From contig DWXH01000040.1 in assembly GCA_019119305.1 (NCBI GenBank), forward strand, positions 1 through 64,000: 64,000 nt of DNA. Reading direction: 5' to 3'. The DNA is from Candidatus Alistipes merdigallinarum. GTDB taxonomy: Bacteria > Bacteroidota > Bacteroidia > Bacteroidales > Rikenellaceae. Below the pieces are notes generated by a model. The model did not search any database and was not told the origin of the DNA. It saw only the letters and a program-made list of their open reading frames with translations. Below are positions 37,669 through 47,877 of this stretch, one piece after another. Numbering within the stretch: the stretch's first letter is position 1; the number at the start of each line of letters is the position of its first letter. The position numbers and the translations under genes are program-made.

Positions 37669-39138
37669 CTACCCTCTTTTCGCCTGATTATAGGCAATAC
37701 GAGCCTGCAACTCCCACGTCCGCAACCGGTCCTTATAGAGGTTGTTGCGGTTGCTCCGCTCGACATCGAGCGAGGCATCCGAATTATCCTCCCATCGCCG
37801 GCACAAATAGAGTACGTCGTAAATCCGTCCGATCCGATACTCCCGCGAAAAGCGGAGGCCCAACGCATAGTCCTCTCCGTAACTCGTATTCGGCACCTTG
37901 AACTGCCGCAACAACGGCGTATAAAAAGCACGCGGAGCACCGAGTCCGTTGATCCGAAGCGCATTGTTGCGTCCGTTGTCGGGCGTCCATTCGCGGTGGT
38001 CGATCACTCCAGGCGGGATTTCATGCATATGGAAATCGGTCAGCCGGTAACTGCCTACCACCATGGCACACCGTTGGGCATAAAACGCCTCAACGATTTT
38101 CCGCAAGGTATGTTCATCGGAATAGACATCGTCACTGTCGAGCTGCACGGCAAAACGGCCGCATTTCGGATGCATCACCCCTTCCGTCCAGCAACCGCCG
38201 ATTCCCAGATCGGTCCGCTGCGGAACAATATGGATCAACCGCCCGTCTGCTAAAAAACGATCGATCTCCGCCGTGGTCCCATCGGTCGAATGGTTGTCAA
38301 TCACGATCAGATTAAACTTGAAATCAGCCTGTTGGGATAGAACCGACCGGATGGCGTCAGCAATCGTCTTCACCCGATTCCGGACCGGAATGATCACCGA
38401 AGCCTCATACTCGAATTTTTCGCTATCGAAATCGGGCTCCTTGAAATCGGGTTCGAGATAGCCGCCGATACATTTCAGGTGATCGGTACATGCCTGTTCC
38501 ATCTCGATCTGCACGTTCCGGTTTTTCGGATCCACATAACTGAACAGCGAGCGTTCCCCGCTTTCGTTTTGAGGCAAAACAGCCGTATACAGATACTCGT
38601 TGATCCGCACGAGCGGAGCCCGCTGCGACACTTTCAGACGCAGGTCATAGAGTCCGGCATACGAGAATTCGCGGTCTATCCGCTCCGCTGCCTCGCGCAA
38701 CAGATCGCTGCGATACAACAGCAGCGGACCAAAATCGAAATCATCCCGCAAACTGCCGAACTGACAGTCGATTGCAGGCACATTATGAGTTGTCTCGCCC
38801 TTTATCTCATAGCGGTCGGCATAGAGCATTCCGGCCGATGAATCCTGTGCAATGGAGAGCAGCCGTTCGAGAGCATAGGCTCCGAGACGCAACTCCGAAC
38901 AAGAGGTGTACAACAAAGCGAAATCGCCCGTTGCATGTCGGGCGATTTCACGGATCACCCGTGTCGAGGCGATCGCTCCACCATATATCGTACCGCACCC
39001 TTCGGGCACTTTTTTGTCTCGCTGACTCTCGTCGAAAATGAAATAGACCCGCTCCACATGCGGATCGCTTCTCAGGTTTTCGGCATTCTTATGTGCCAAA
39101 TTTTGATCGCCAAAAGGCAAAAAACAGACTATTCCCAT
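37669..39138 (-). CDS. GT2-like glycosyltransferase with two tandem domains
   Basis: This 489-residue cytosolic protein has a clear family 2 glycosyltransferase domain from about residue 243 ([29 protein letters not shown], and [10 protein letters not shown] as the metal-binding DxD region). The N-terminal 200 residues look like a second, diverged GT-A fold ([20 protein letters not shown] near the start, [12 protein letters not shown] and LLYADRYEI). No membrane helices are seen. It is the first gene of the seven-gene wall-salvage operon. Acceptor and donor are unknown. Confidence 0.85.
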   Translation of the reverse strand: MGIVCFLPFGDQNLAHKNAENLRSDPHVERVYFIFDESQRDKKVPEGCGTIYGGAIASTRVIREIARHATGDFALLYTSCSELRLGAYALERLLSIAQDSSAGMLYADRYEIKGETTHNVPAIDCQFGSLRDDFDFGPLLLYRSDLLREAAERIDREFSYAGLYDLRLKVSQRAPLVRINEYLYTAVLPQNESGERSLFSYVDPKNRNVQIEMEQACTDHLKCIGGYLEPDFKEPDFDSEKFEYEASVIIPVRNRVKTIADAIRSVLSQQADFKFNLIVIDNHSTDGTTAEIDRFLADGRLIHIVPQRTDLGIGGCWTEGVMHPKCGRFAVQLDSDDVYSDEHTLRKIVEAFYAQRCAMVVGSYRLTDFHMHEIPPGVIDHREWTPDNGRNNALRINGLGAPRAFYTPLLRQFKVPNTSYGEDYALGLRFSREYRIGRIYDVLYLCRRWEDNSDASLDVERSNRNNLYKDRLRTWELQARIAYNQAKRG

Positions 39139-39165
39139 TCCGATTCAAATATCTTGATACCGAAA

Positions 39166-39173
39166 CAAAAATA
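39166..39173 (-). promoter_or_regulatory. possible promoter of the GT2-to-deaminase operon
   Basis: On the minus strand TATTTTTG is a perfect -7 box 27 bases before the GT2 start codon. No TTG was found at usual spacing, so only half of the promoter is supported. Confidence 0.4.
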
Positions 39174-39213
39174 GCGATAAATGATGAGATAGAGAAATCC
39201 GATTCCCAGAAAA

Positions 39214-39843
39214 TTATTTCACACGAATCAGGTTCAGGCCGTCCCGAATCGGCAGAATGACATTCTCGACCCGATCGTCGCGTACAACCCGGTCATTGAA
39301 CTCGCAAATGGCCCGGGTATGGCGGTCGCTTTGCGGCACGTTTTCCGCCACTTTGCCGTACCACAGGATATTATCGGCCAGCAGGAATGTCCCGCTGTGC
39401 ACCGAATGGGTCATCACCATATCGTAATATTGCGGATACTCCCGTTTGTCGCCGTCGATAAAGATCAGATCGAAACGCCCCAATGAAGGCACGATGTCTA
39501 ATGCCGAACCGATGTGCTGCGTAATCCGGTCCGACAAACCGCTGCGGACAAAATACCCTGCGGCAAACTCCTCCAGTTCGTCGTTGACCTCAACCGTGTG
39601 CAACTCTCCGCCGTCACCCAAACCACGGGCCATACAGATAGCCGAATATCCGGTAAAGGTTCCGATCTCCAGAATACGTTGCGGGCGGAGCATCCGAACA
39701 AGCATCTCGAGCAAACGGCCCTGCACGTGTCCCGAGATCATCCGCGACTGTACGACCCGCAAATGGGTCTCGCGATCCAGCCCGGTCAGCAACGGATCTT
39801 CCGCTGTAACATGCTCTTCGATATATCGTTCCAGTGCATCCAT
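39214..39843 (-). CDS. class I SAM-dependent O-methyltransferase
   Basis: This 209-residue methyltransferase resembles the catechol/caffeoyl-CoA O-methyltransferase family. The SAM-binding motif ILEIGTFTGYSAICMARG (about residues 55-72), the acidic post-motif HTVEVNDELEEFA and the metal-site region FDLIFIDGDKREYPQYYDMV are all present. Bacterial members are poorly characterised; the substrate is unknown. It lies seven bases after the M16 peptidase gene. Confidence 0.9.
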   Translation of the reverse strand: MDALERYIEEHVTAEDPLLTGLDRETHLRVVQSRMISGHVQGRLLEMLVRMLRPQRILEIGTFTGYSAICMARGLGDGGELHTVEVNDELEEFAAGYFVRSGLSDRITQHIGSALDIVPSLGRFDLIFIDGDKREYPQYYDMVMTHSVHSGTFLLADNILWYGKVAENVPQSDRHTRAICEFNDRVVRDDRVENVILPIRDGLNLIRVK

Positions 39844-39850
39844 ATTTTCT

Positions 39851-41071
39851 CTATCTGTATATCAACGTCGAAAGGTTTTCCTTGCCGTATACCTCGTTGG
39901 CAATCGCCACCAGCTCGTCGCGGGTCAGCTCCTGAATCTTGCGACAAATCACATCGGCCGGATCCATCTGATTGTAGACCAGATAGCTGCGTGCCGCACT
40001 CAACATATAGTTCTCGTTGTGCTCCATGGCAATGGCAATCTGCCCGACATACTGCTTTTTGGCAATACTCAACCGCCGGTCGCTCAACCGGCCGGAACGA
40101 ATGTCGTTCAGTACCCGATCGACCAGCTCGATACACTCCTCCGTCTTCTCTTTTTCCGTCCCGAAATAGATCGTCGCCAACCCCGTATTGCTGAACGGTG
40201 TGTACCCCGCCTCGATATTATAAGAGAGTCCGCTGCGTTCGCGTACAGCCAGATTAAGCAGCGAATTGGCCGAGGGGCCTCCCAACAGATTGGTCAACAG
40301 CGAGAGTCCGAGCCGCCGGTCGTCATTCAGGTTGTAGGCCCGTCCGCCGATAATGCAGTGTGTCTGATAGCATTTGCGGTTGATCGTCTTCTCGAACGGT
40401 TTGTATTCGGCAACCGCATCCCGCCCGAAATTGCGCACGGAGGTCGGAATACCCCCGAAGAAACGGTCACACACCTCCGTAAACCGCCGGAACGAAAGAT
40501 TTCCGATCACCGAAAAGACCATCTGATCCGTGTTGTAGGTCCGCTTTACAAAAGCGAGAAGATCCTCGCGCCGGTACTTCATCAGGTCGGCCTTCCGACC
40601 CAAGATATTGTGTCCCAGCGATGATCCGGCAAACAACAAATCCTCGAAATCGTCGAAGATGCGGTCCACCGGCGAGTCCTTATAGGAGTTGATCTCGTCG
40701 ACAATCACCTCCTTCTCCTTTTCCAACTCGTGCTCGGGAAAAACGGAACAGAACACAATATCCGAAATCAGCTCGGCAGCCTTGGCAAAATCAGCCCGTA
40801 GGGTCGTCGCATGGACCACGGTCTCCTCCTTCGTAGTATAGGCATTCAACTCACCGCCCAGATTTTCGAGCCGGCAATTGATGTGGTAGGCGCGCCTATG
40901 GGTCGTTCCCTTGAAAAAGGCATGCTCCAACAGGTGAGCCAAACCCTGTTCCGAAGCCGTTTCGTCGCGGCTTCCGGTATTTACGGTCAACGCACAATTC
41001 ACTACAGCCGACCGTACCTGCCGGTGGATACACCGGATACCGTTCGGCAAGGTATAACAGGTAAATTCCAT
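39851..41071 (-). CDS. M16 family zinc metallopeptidase
   Basis: This 406-residue protein is a two-lobed processing peptidase related to the mitochondrial processing peptidase. The inverted zinc motif HxxEH is HLLEH (residues 46-50), followed by the third ligand region GELNAYTTKEETV. The C-terminal lobe contains GLSYNIEAGYTPF. No signal peptide is visible, so it is probably cytosolic, although some relatives are envelope-associated. It stands between uvrA (10 bases) and the methyltransferase gene (7 bases). Confidence 0.93.
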   Translation of the reverse strand: MEFTCYTLPNGIRCIHRQVRSAVVNCALTVNTGSRDETASEQGLAHLLEHAFFKGTTHRRAYHINCRLENLGGELNAYTTKEETVVHATTLRADFAKAAELISDIVFCSVFPEHELEKEKEVIVDEINSYKDSPVDRIFDDFEDLLFAGSSLGHNILGRKADLMKYRREDLLAFVKRTYNTDQMVFSVIGNLSFRRFTEVCDRFFGGIPTSVRNFGRDAVAEYKPFEKTINRKCYQTHCIIGGRAYNLNDDRRLGLSLLTNLLGGPSANSLLNLAVRERSGLSYNIEAGYTPFSNTGLATIYFGTEKEKTEECIELVDRVLNDIRSGRLSDRRLSIAKKQYVGQIAIAMEHNENYMLSAARSYLVYNQMDPADVICRKIQELTRDELVAIANEVYGKENLSTLIYR

Positions 41072-41081
41072 TTCGTACGAT

Positions 41082-43916
41082 TTATCGGTTCTGCGACGAC
41101 GTCTGTAAATTTTCGGCCAAAGATAGGAATTTTCCGGTATAACTCTCCGGACACCGCATCAGATCGGCCGGCGTTCCGGCAAAGACCACACATCCCCCCT
41201 CGTCGCCCGCCTCCGGGCCCAGATCGATGACCCAATCGGCACACCGGATCACCTCCATGTTGTGTTCGACGATCACCACCGTATGCCCGCGTTCGATCAG
41301 CGCATCGAATGCGTGCAACAGTTTCCGGATGTCGTGAAAATGGAGTCCGGTCGTCGGTTCGTCGAAAATGAAGAGAATCGGCCCGCTGGCACTCTCTTTC
41401 GTCAGAAATGAGGCTAACTTGACCCGCTGGCTCTCCCCGCCCGACAGCGTCGACGACGATTGTCCCAACCGCACATATCCAAGCCCCACTCGCTGGAGGG
41501 CACTGAGCTTCTCCACGATCTTCTTGTTGATCGGACTCTCTTTTATATGGGACGAAAAGAGCTCTACGGCCGCATCCACCGTCATCTCCAAAATATCGTA
41601 TATCGAATAGCCATAATACTTCACCTCGAGAATCTCATCCTTGAACCGTTTCCCGCCGCAACTCTCGCACACCAGCTCCACATCGGCCATAAACTGCATA
41701 CCGACACGGATTACCCCCTCGCCCTGACACTCCTCGCACCGGCCTCCGGCCATGTTGAACGAAAAACTCGAAGGCGTGAAGCCGTTATGTTTTGCATAAG
41801 GCTGCTCGGAAAAGAGCTTTCGGATATCGTCATAGGCTTTCAGATAGGTTACCGGATTGGAACGCAACGATTTACCGATCGGATTTTGGTCGATGATCTC
41901 GACCCCTTTCAGCCGTTTCAGATCGCCACCGATCCGTTCGAAATCGCCGGGTTTCATACCCGTCTCGTAGAGCTCTCGCCGCAAGGCCGGATAGAGAATA
42001 TCGCGTACGAGCGACGACTTGCCACTTCCACTGACCCCCGTCACGCAGGTCATTACCCCCAACGGGAAGCAGACATCGATCCCTTTCAGGTTGTTTTCCC
42101 GGGCTCCGATGATCTCTATATAGCTGTTCGAACGGCGCACACTCGCCGGAGCCTCGATCCGCTCCTCCCGACGCAGATACCTGGCCGTCAGACTGCGTTG
42201 ATCACATAACAACTCCTCTACTCCACCTTGAAACATCACCTCTCCGCCCTGATAGCCGGCTCCCGGTCCAATATCGATCACCGTATCGGCCGCACGGATG
42301 ATCTCCTCTTCGTGCTCGACGACAATGACCGTATTACCCAAATCCCGCAACTTCTTCAACACCCCGATCAACCGGTGCGTATCCCTCGGATGCAACCCGA
42401 TGCTCGGCTCATCAAGAATGTAGAGCGACCCGACCAGACTGCTTCCCAACGAGATCGCCAGATTGATCCGCTGGCTCTCCCCGCCCGACAGCGTCGACGA
42501 CAGACGATCGAGCGTCAGGTAGCCCAAACCGACCTCCACCAGATATTCGATCCGGTTTCGGATTTCGGTCAGCACCCGCGATGCCGTCTGCTCCTCATGC
42601 TCGGTGAGCTGCAATCCGGCAAAGAAACGTTGCAACTCAGTCACCGGCATAGCCACCAGCTCTCCGATGTCCTTTCCACCCACACGCACATAGAATGCCT
42701 CCTTGCGCAACCGTCTGCCTCCGCAATCGGGACAGATCGTCTTTCCCGTGTAACGGGACAACATCACGCGATACTGAATCTTATACCGTTCACCCTCCAA
42801 AAATTTAAAGAAACGATCCAAACCATAAAAATATTTGTTTCCTTTCCACAGCAGGATCTTCTCCTCTTTCGTTAGGTCATGATAGGGACGATGTATCGGA
42901 AAATCGAATTTCGAGGCGTGTTCGATCAGCTGGTCGCGCCACCACTTCATCGTTGCTCCGCGCCAGCAGGCAATCGCATCCTGATAAATACTTTTATTCT
43001 TGTCGGGTACGACCAGATCCTCGTCGATGCCGATCACCTTCCCGTACCCTTCGCAACGGGGACAAGCCCCCAACGGATTATTAAAACTGAACATATGTTC
43101 CGAAGGGTGTTCGAAACTGATTCCATCCAGCTCGAAACGGTCGGAAAACTCCTCGATCCGATCGCCATCAGCCGCCTGCACTACCACATCGCAACATCCC
43201 TCGCCATGTCGGAAAGCCGTTTCGACCGAATCGCCGAGCCGGTGGAGCGTCTCCTCATCGTCGGTCACCCTGGCCCGGTCGATCACGATCCGCAGGTCGT
43301 TCCGCCCGGCATACGCATCGGCCTGTCCGATCACATCCTCGATAAAAAGCGTCTGTCCGTCGACATAGATTCGCTGAAAACCCTCTCCGACCAACAGCGT
43401 CAACTTCTCGATCAGCCCCTGCCCTTCGCCCAATCGGAGCGGCATAGTCACCAAAATCCGAGTACCGGCAGGCTGCGACGCAATGAACCGGACCACATCG
43501 TCCGCCCGGTCTTCATGCACCTCCCGGCCCGAAACCGGCGAATAGGTACGTCCGATGCGGGCAAACAGCAGTTTCAAATAGTCGTAGATCTCGGTCGAGG
43601 TTCCCACCGTCGAACGCGGATTCCGCGTATTGACCTTCTGTTCGATCGCAATGGCCGGCGCAATTCCCGTAATGAAATCGACATCCGGTTTATTGATCTT
43701 TCCGAGAAACTGACGCGCATAGGCCGAAAGGCTTTCGACATAGCGGCGCTGCCCTTCGGCAAATATGGTATCGAAGGCCAATGTCGACTTTCCCGATCCG
43801 GAAAGCCCTGTGATGACAACCAGCTGATTGTGCGGAATCTTCACCTCGATGTTCTTGAGGTTGTGGACCCGGGCACCCTTGACATGAATGAATTTATTTT
43901 CGTTCGATGCGTCCAT
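41082..43916 (-). CDS. uvrA: excinuclease ABC subunit A
   Basis: UvrA (944 residues) finds bulky DNA damage and loads UvrB in nucleotide excision repair. Both ABC ATPase modules are intact: Walker A GLSGSGKSTLAFDTI near the N-terminus and GVSGSGKSSLVRDIL in the second half, each with an LSGGESQR signature. Zinc-finger cysteines are at CPDCGGRRL and at CEECQGEG with CESCGGKR. No uvrB or uvrC is in the window. It heads a compact three-gene operon. Confidence 0.98.
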   Translation of the reverse strand: MDASNENKFIHVKGARVHNLKNIEVKIPHNQLVVITGLSGSGKSTLAFDTIFAEGQRRYVESLSAYARQFLGKINKPDVDFITGIAPAIAIEQKVNTRNPRSTVGTSTEIYDYLKLLFARIGRTYSPVSGREVHEDRADDVVRFIASQPAGTRILVTMPLRLGEGQGLIEKLTLLVGEGFQRIYVDGQTLFIEDVIGQADAYAGRNDLRIVIDRARVTDDEETLHRLGDSVETAFRHGEGCCDVVVQAADGDRIEEFSDRFELDGISFEHPSEHMFSFNNPLGACPRCEGYGKVIGIDEDLVVPDKNKSIYQDAIACWRGATMKWWRDQLIEHASKFDFPIHRPYHDLTKEEKILLWKGNKYFYGLDRFFKFLEGERYKIQYRVMLSRYTGKTICPDCGGRRLRKEAFYVRVGGKDIGELVAMPVTELQRFFAGLQLTEHEEQTASRVLTEIRNRIEYLVEVGLGYLTLDRLSSTLSGGESQRINLAISLGSSLVGSLYILDEPSIGLHPRDTHRLIGVLKKLRDLGNTVIVVEHEEEIIRAADTVIDIGPGAGYQGGEVMFQGGVEELLCDQRSLTARYLRREERIEAPASVRRSNSYIEIIGARENNLKGIDVCFPLGVMTCVTGVSGSGKSSLVRDILYPALRRELYETGMKPGDFERIGGDLKRLKGVEIIDQNPIGKSLRSNPVTYLKAYDDIRKLFSEQPYAKHNGFTPSSFSFNMAGGRCEECQGEGVIRVGMQFMADVELVCESCGGKRFKDEILEVKYYGYSIYDILEMTVDAAVELFSSHIKESPINKKIVEKLSALQRVGLGYVRLGQSSSTLSGGESQRVKLASFLTKESASGPILFIFDEPTTGLHFHDIRKLLHAFDALIERGHTVVIVEHNMEVIRCADWVIDLGPEAGDEGGCVVFAGTPADLMRCPESYTGKFLSLAENLQTSSQNR

Positions 43917-44102
43917 CTCTTAATCAAAACAACCGGTAAAGATAACGCTTTTCGAAGGAAAAACGATATGTCTCCCGACCGGAAACTCTTTTTTTACAGG
44001 ACGACCCTTCGCGCCGTAGTTCTTCGCCTCAACAAACCCGCTATTTCATCTGAAATTCGATACCGATTTTTCCGTTCAGACTTTCAACTCCAATCCAATA
44101 GC

Positions 44103-44303
44103 ATGAAACGGCATCCGACCTTCATTCCCCTGATCGTTTTTGTCGGAACCCTGCCGTTCGTTTTCTGTCACCCTACGCGCCCTGCCTCAGAAGCCTTATC
44201 GGCCCGTATAGACGAACGCATCGAGCTAACCAGCATAGTAGCCCGGCCGACCGGCTACAAAGAGTATCGCTCTGAAGATAACCGACCTATGCCGCCGAAA
44301 TAA
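44103..44303 (+). pseudogene. truncated DUF4932-type gene remnant
   Basis: A 66-codon frame begins with a signal-peptide-like sequence (MKRHPTFIPLIVFVGTLPFVF, then Cys22). It continues with SARIDERIELTSIVARPTGYKEY, which resembles the beginning of DUF4932 domain proteins of Bacteroidetes (normally several hundred residues). It then stops after RSEDNRPMPPK. The rest of the domain is not found downstream, so this looks like a 5' gene fragment left after deletion. It lies between the divergent uvrA and the pyrI end. Confidence 0.55.
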
Positions 44304-44370
44304 AGATCACCTTGGGTCCAACAAAGCGCATTCGCTGATCCATTTCAAGACAAGAGCCACAAAATAGAGT

Positions 44371-44395
44371 CCCGTGTCGGACTTCGCGACACGGG
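44371..44395 (-). terminator. hairpin downstream of pyrI
   Basis: CCCGTGTCG (44371-44379) pairs perfectly with CGACACGGG (44387-44395) around a seven-base loop. On the minus strand ACTCTATTTTG follows, only a weak U-run. It lies about 30 bases after the pyrI stop codon. Confidence 0.5.
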
Positions 44396-44426
44396 CCCAT
44401 TCAACGACTCACAAAAAACAACCGAT

Positions 44427-44894
44427 CTATTTCCGGATTTCGATCTGTTCCTGATGGGTGATCTTCTCGCAATACTTACACCGCAACGCGATCTCCTCCC
44501 CAGCATGGATAACCCGGAACGACGTTTCGACCGGCTCATGATTGGTTATGCAACGCGGATTGGCACAACGTACGAAACCCTGTATCGTTTCGGGGATCGT
44601 AACCGTATGCTTTTCGACCACCTTGAAGTTACGAATGATATTCACCGAAGCCTGCGGGGCCACTATGGCGATGCGGTTGATCTCCTCCTGCTCGCAGAAA
44701 CGATCGTTGATCTTGATGATCGCCTTGGTCCCCATCCGTTTGCTCTCGAGGTTCGTCCCGAACGTAATGCAGTGCGTCTCCTGCTCCAGTCCCAATATCC
44801 GGATAATCTTGAACAGGCTGCTCGCGGGAATATGATCGATCACCGTCCCGTTTTCGATCGCCCGCACTTCCAATCTTCCCTCTGTTTGCGCCAT
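44427..44894 (-). CDS. pyrI: aspartate carbamoyltransferase regulatory chain
   Basis: PyrI (155 residues) is the zinc-containing regulatory subunit that binds nucleotides and controls PyrB. The N-terminal allosteric domain (VRAIENGTVIDHIPASSLFKI) and the C-terminal zinc site, formed by CANPRC and CKYC, are complete. Its presence predicts E. coli-like allosteric control of pyrimidine synthesis. It follows pyrB by 35 bases and is the last gene of a five-gene operon. Confidence 0.97.
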   Translation of the reverse strand: MAQTEGRLEVRAIENGTVIDHIPASSLFKIIRILGLEQETHCITFGTNLESKRMGTKAIIKINDRFCEQEEINRIAIVAPQASVNIIRNFKVVEKHTVTIPETIQGFVRCANPRCITNHEPVETSFRVIHAGEEIALRCKYCEKITHQEQIEIRK

Positions 44895-44929
44895 GATCCT
44901 CTATTTTTATTTTCTCATAATTCAATCGC

Positions 44930-45841
44930 TTATTTCACCACGCCCAACAGGTAGCTGATAATCGCCATACGGGTATACATCCCGTTCTCAGTCTGCTGGA
45001 AATAGTAGGCCTTCGGATTGCTGTCCACATCCATATCGATCTCTCCCACACGCGGCAGCGGATGCAGAATACGCATATTCGGTTTCGTACCCTCCAACAT
45101 ACTGTTCTTCAACACATACACATTCTTCACCCGCTCGTACTCCATCGGATCGGAAAACCGCTCGCGCTGCACCCGGGTCATGTAGACGATGTCCGCATCG
45201 CGGATCGCATCCTCAATGTACCGCGTCTCGGTGTAACGGATCCCCTTTTCATCCAAAAACAGCTTGTACTCATCGGGCATCTTGAGCTCATCGGGCGCCA
45301 CGAAGGTAAAGGTCGGATTGAAGAACGACAGCGCCTGCAACAGAGAGTGGACCGTACGGCCGTACTTCAAATCACCCACCATCACGATATGGATGTTATC
45401 GAGCGTCCCCTGCGTCTTCTTGATCGAGTAGAGGTCCAGCAGCGTCTGGCTCGGGTGCTGATTCGCTCCGTCGCCGGCATTGACCACCGGAACCTTCGAG
45501 ATTTCACTCGCATACCGCGCCGCGCCCTCGATCGAATGGCGCATGACGATCATATCGCAATAGTTGGATATCACCATAATCGTATCATGGAAGGTCTCCC
45601 CCTTCGACACACTCGTATTCGCCGTCTCCGAAAAGCCGATTACCCGGCCACCCAGATGATTGATCGCGCTCTCGAAGCTGAGCCTCGTGCGGGTCGACGG
45701 TTCGAAAAAAAGCGAAGCGATCACCTTGCCCGCCAAAACCTGCTGGTGCGGATCGGCCTCGAACTGCGCGGCCAGCTCCATAATACGAAGTATCTCGTCA
45801 CACGAAAAATCGGTAACCGAAACTAGATTTTTCTTTCCCAT
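44930..45841 (-). CDS. pyrB: aspartate carbamoyltransferase catalytic chain
   Basis: PyrB (303 residues) joins carbamoyl phosphate and aspartate in pyrimidine synthesis. Active-site segments are [60 protein letters not shown] and [10 protein letters not shown] placed the start at the ATG at 45841 ([18 protein letters not shown]), which is standard for the family. The frame is open further up but would overlap yigZ. It lies 11 bases after yigZ. Confidence 0.97.
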   Translation of the reverse strand: MGKKNLVSVTDFSCDEILRIMELAAQFEADPHQQVLAGKVIASLFFEPSTRTRLSFESAINHLGGRVIGFSETANTSVSKGETFHDTIMVISNYCDMIVMRHSIEGAARYASEISKVPVVNAGDGANQHPSQTLLDLYSIKKTQGTLDNIHIVMVGDLKYGRTVHSLLQALSFFNPTFTFVAPDELKMPDEYKLFLDEKGIRYTETRYIEDAIRDADIVYMTRVQRERFSDPMEYERVKNVYVLKNSMLEGTKPNMRILHPLPRVGEIDMDVDSNPKAYYFQQTENGMYTRMAIISYLLGVVK

Positions 45842-45852
45842 GATCCAATCGA

Positions 45853-46467
45853 CTATTTGGTTTCTATTTGTATTCCTTCTATCTTCTGCAACCGTTCGCG
45901 AAGCGCATCCGCACGACCCGCACGTATCGACAGCCGCATCGTACACAAGTTATCGAACCGCTGTCCGAGCACTTCGGGACGCATCTCCTTGACCACCCGC
46001 ATCACATCGTTCATCACAAGATAACCGAACTCCACCTCAAACCGTACATCAACCGTCCGTTCGACAATCCGTGCCACTGACAGTACCGCCGATGCCGACT
46101 CCTTGTAAGCCGCGATCAGTCCCGACACCCCTAGTTTTGTCCCGCCGAAGTAGCGGACCACAACCACCAAAGCATCTGTCAAACTGTACGAAAGCAGCTG
46201 TCCCAGAATCGGACGTCCCGCTGTCGACGAGGGCTCTCCGTCGTCATTGACCCGATAATTCTGTCCGTCTACTCCCAACCTCCACGCATAACAGTGATGC
46301 GTCGCATCGTAGTAACGTTTCCGCAGGGCGTCCAGACATTCACGGATCTGCTCCTCATCACGCACCGGATAGGCATAAGCCAGGAACTTGCTCCCCTTCT
46401 CCTTGTACAACGCCTCTGCCGGCTCCGCAAGGGTCAAATAGCTATCCTCTTCCGTCCGCTCCATCAT
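45853..46467 (-). CDS. YigZ/IMPACT family protein
   Basis: This 204-residue protein belongs to UPF0029 (YigZ, IMPACT). The N-terminal domain has the conserved [37 protein letters not shown] and [16 protein letters not shown] segments. A C-terminal DUF1949 ferredoxin-like domain (about 135-204) follows. The bacterial role is uncertain; a link to translation is proposed for eukaryotic relatives. It lies between lepB and pyrB with gaps of 10 and 11 bases. Confidence 0.92.
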   Translation of the reverse strand: MMERTEEDSYLTLAEPAEALYKEKGSKFLAYAYPVRDEEQIRECLDALRKRYYDATHHCYAWRLGVDGQNYRVNDDGEPSSTAGRPILGQLLSYSLTDALVVVVRYFGGTKLGVSGLIAAYKESASAVLSVARIVERTVDVRFEVEFGYLVMNDVMRVVKEMRPEVLGQRFDNLCTMRLSIRAGRADALRERLQKIEGIQIETK

Positions 46468-46477
46468 CAGATGACGG

Positions 46478-47848
46478 TTATCTTATCTTCGAGAACATTC
46501 GGCTCCACCGGATATTTGCAGGAAATCCCTTCTCCTTATCCAGCGACAACCACACGAAAGAGGGCTTACCGACAATATGGTCCTCCGGTACAAAACCCCA
46601 ATAACGCGAGTCCGCCGAGTTATGCCGATTGTCCCCCATCATGAAGTAGTAATCCATCGCAAACGTATAACGGTTTGTCTCCTTTCCATCGATGTATATC
46701 CGATCTCCTTTCACCTCCAGCCGATGTCCCTCATAGGTCTCAATGATCCGGCGGTAAAGCGGCAGGTTCTCTACGGTCAGCTCTACGGTCGCTCCTTTGC
46801 TAGGAATCCACAGCGGACCGAAATTATCGACATTCCATGCATACGCCGTGTCGTGCGGGAAAATATCGGGATCGGCCCCCTCCGCTTCGCTCTTCTCCAC
46901 AGCCGTCACGTTACCCATCGCCCGGATCCGTTCGGCATTAGCCGCGGTCAACGGCAACATGAAGTACACACCCTGACCTGCATCGAAATGGATGTCGGCC
47001 TGGGCGATTCCCATATCCTCAAAATGGTCGGGATTGATGGCCGTACCGTTCGTATAAACCGTATAATTGTACTGCTTCCCGGGAATATCGACCTGCGGTT
47101 CACCGTTGATCCACATCTCGGAGTGACGGATCAGTATCGTATCTCCGGGCAAGGCAACCGCCCGTTTGACATAATTCTCGCGTTTATCCACCGGGCGCAC
47201 GACAATTCCTTCGTCCAGCAACATCTGCCGCCCCCGCTGCGCTCCATAAATCCGTTGATACTGACGCAACGCGTTATAGTAACTGTCGGCCGGATAGGAA
47301 AGGCTCACCGTATCGCCTTCGGGAAAGTTGAACACGACCGGATCGTTGCGCTTCACCTCACCGCAACCGGCCAGACGATGATAGGGCCATTTGATCCACT
47401 CGACAAACGACTTTTTGGTCTGCGACAACGGCATCGTATTGTGCACGAACGGGAACGAGAGCGGCGTATTGGGCATCTTGGGACCGTATGCCACCTTGCT
47501 CACGCACAGATAGTCGCCCACCAACATGCTCTTCTCCATCGAGGGGGTCGGAATGACATACATCTCGAAGAAAAAAATCCGGATAAGCGTTGCCACAACC
47601 GTTGCAAAGACGATTGCCTCGATCCACTCGGAGGTCTTACGGTAGGTTTTGTTCAAACGTTTGCGTTCCTTGTGCTTTTTCCAGAACAGGCGGTACATCC
47701 ACTTCGAGATATAGATATCGTAAATCACCACGACACCCAACAGAAGCCACAGGTTCCCTGTCCAGACGACGAACCACAACAGATACAAAAACGTAACGAC
47801 TCCGAAACGGACCCAACGATTCGCCCATATTTTTTTCAATCGATTCAT
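46478..47848 (-). CDS. lepB: signal peptidase I
   Basis: LepB (456 residues) removes signal peptides from exported proteins at the outer face of the inner membrane. Hydrophobic segments (about residues 14-45 and a second near 75-95) precede the catalytic serine region VIPTPSMEKSMLVGDYLCVSK and the lysine region VKRAVALPGDTI. The C-terminal box YFMMGDNRHNSADSRYWGFV is intact. The protein is larger than E. coli LepB because of insertions between these boxes, as is usual in Bacteroidetes. The ATG at 47848 is preferred over a GTG at 47860. Confidence 0.96.
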   Translation of the reverse strand: MNRLKKIWANRWVRFGVVTFLYLLWFVVWTGNLWLLLGVVVIYDIYISKWMYRLFWKKHKERKRLNKTYRKTSEWIEAIVFATVVATLIRIFFFEMYVIPTPSMEKSMLVGDYLCVSKVAYGPKMPNTPLSFPFVHNTMPLSQTKKSFVEWIKWPYHRLAGCGEVKRNDPVVFNFPEGDTVSLSYPADSYYNALRQYQRIYGAQRGRQMLLDEGIVVRPVDKRENYVKRAVALPGDTILIRHSEMWINGEPQVDIPGKQYNYTVYTNGTAINPDHFEDMGIAQADIHFDAGQGVYFMLPLTAANAERIRAMGNVTAVEKSEAEGADPDIFPHDTAYAWNVDNFGPLWIPSKGATVELTVENLPLYRRIIETYEGHRLEVKGDRIYIDGKETNRYTFAMDYYFMMGDNRHNSADSRYWGFVPEDHIVGKPSFVWLSLDKEKGFPANIRWSRMFSKIR

Positions 47849-47877
47849 CGCTGTATTCACCCCTTTAGATTATATTA

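Noticed and set aside
42879-44103. A long plus-strand frame antisense to uvrA running into the DUF4932 remnant
   Set aside because: The part opposite uvrA is low-meaning antisense sequence. Only the last 66 codons, with their own ATG at 44103, look like a real gene beginning.
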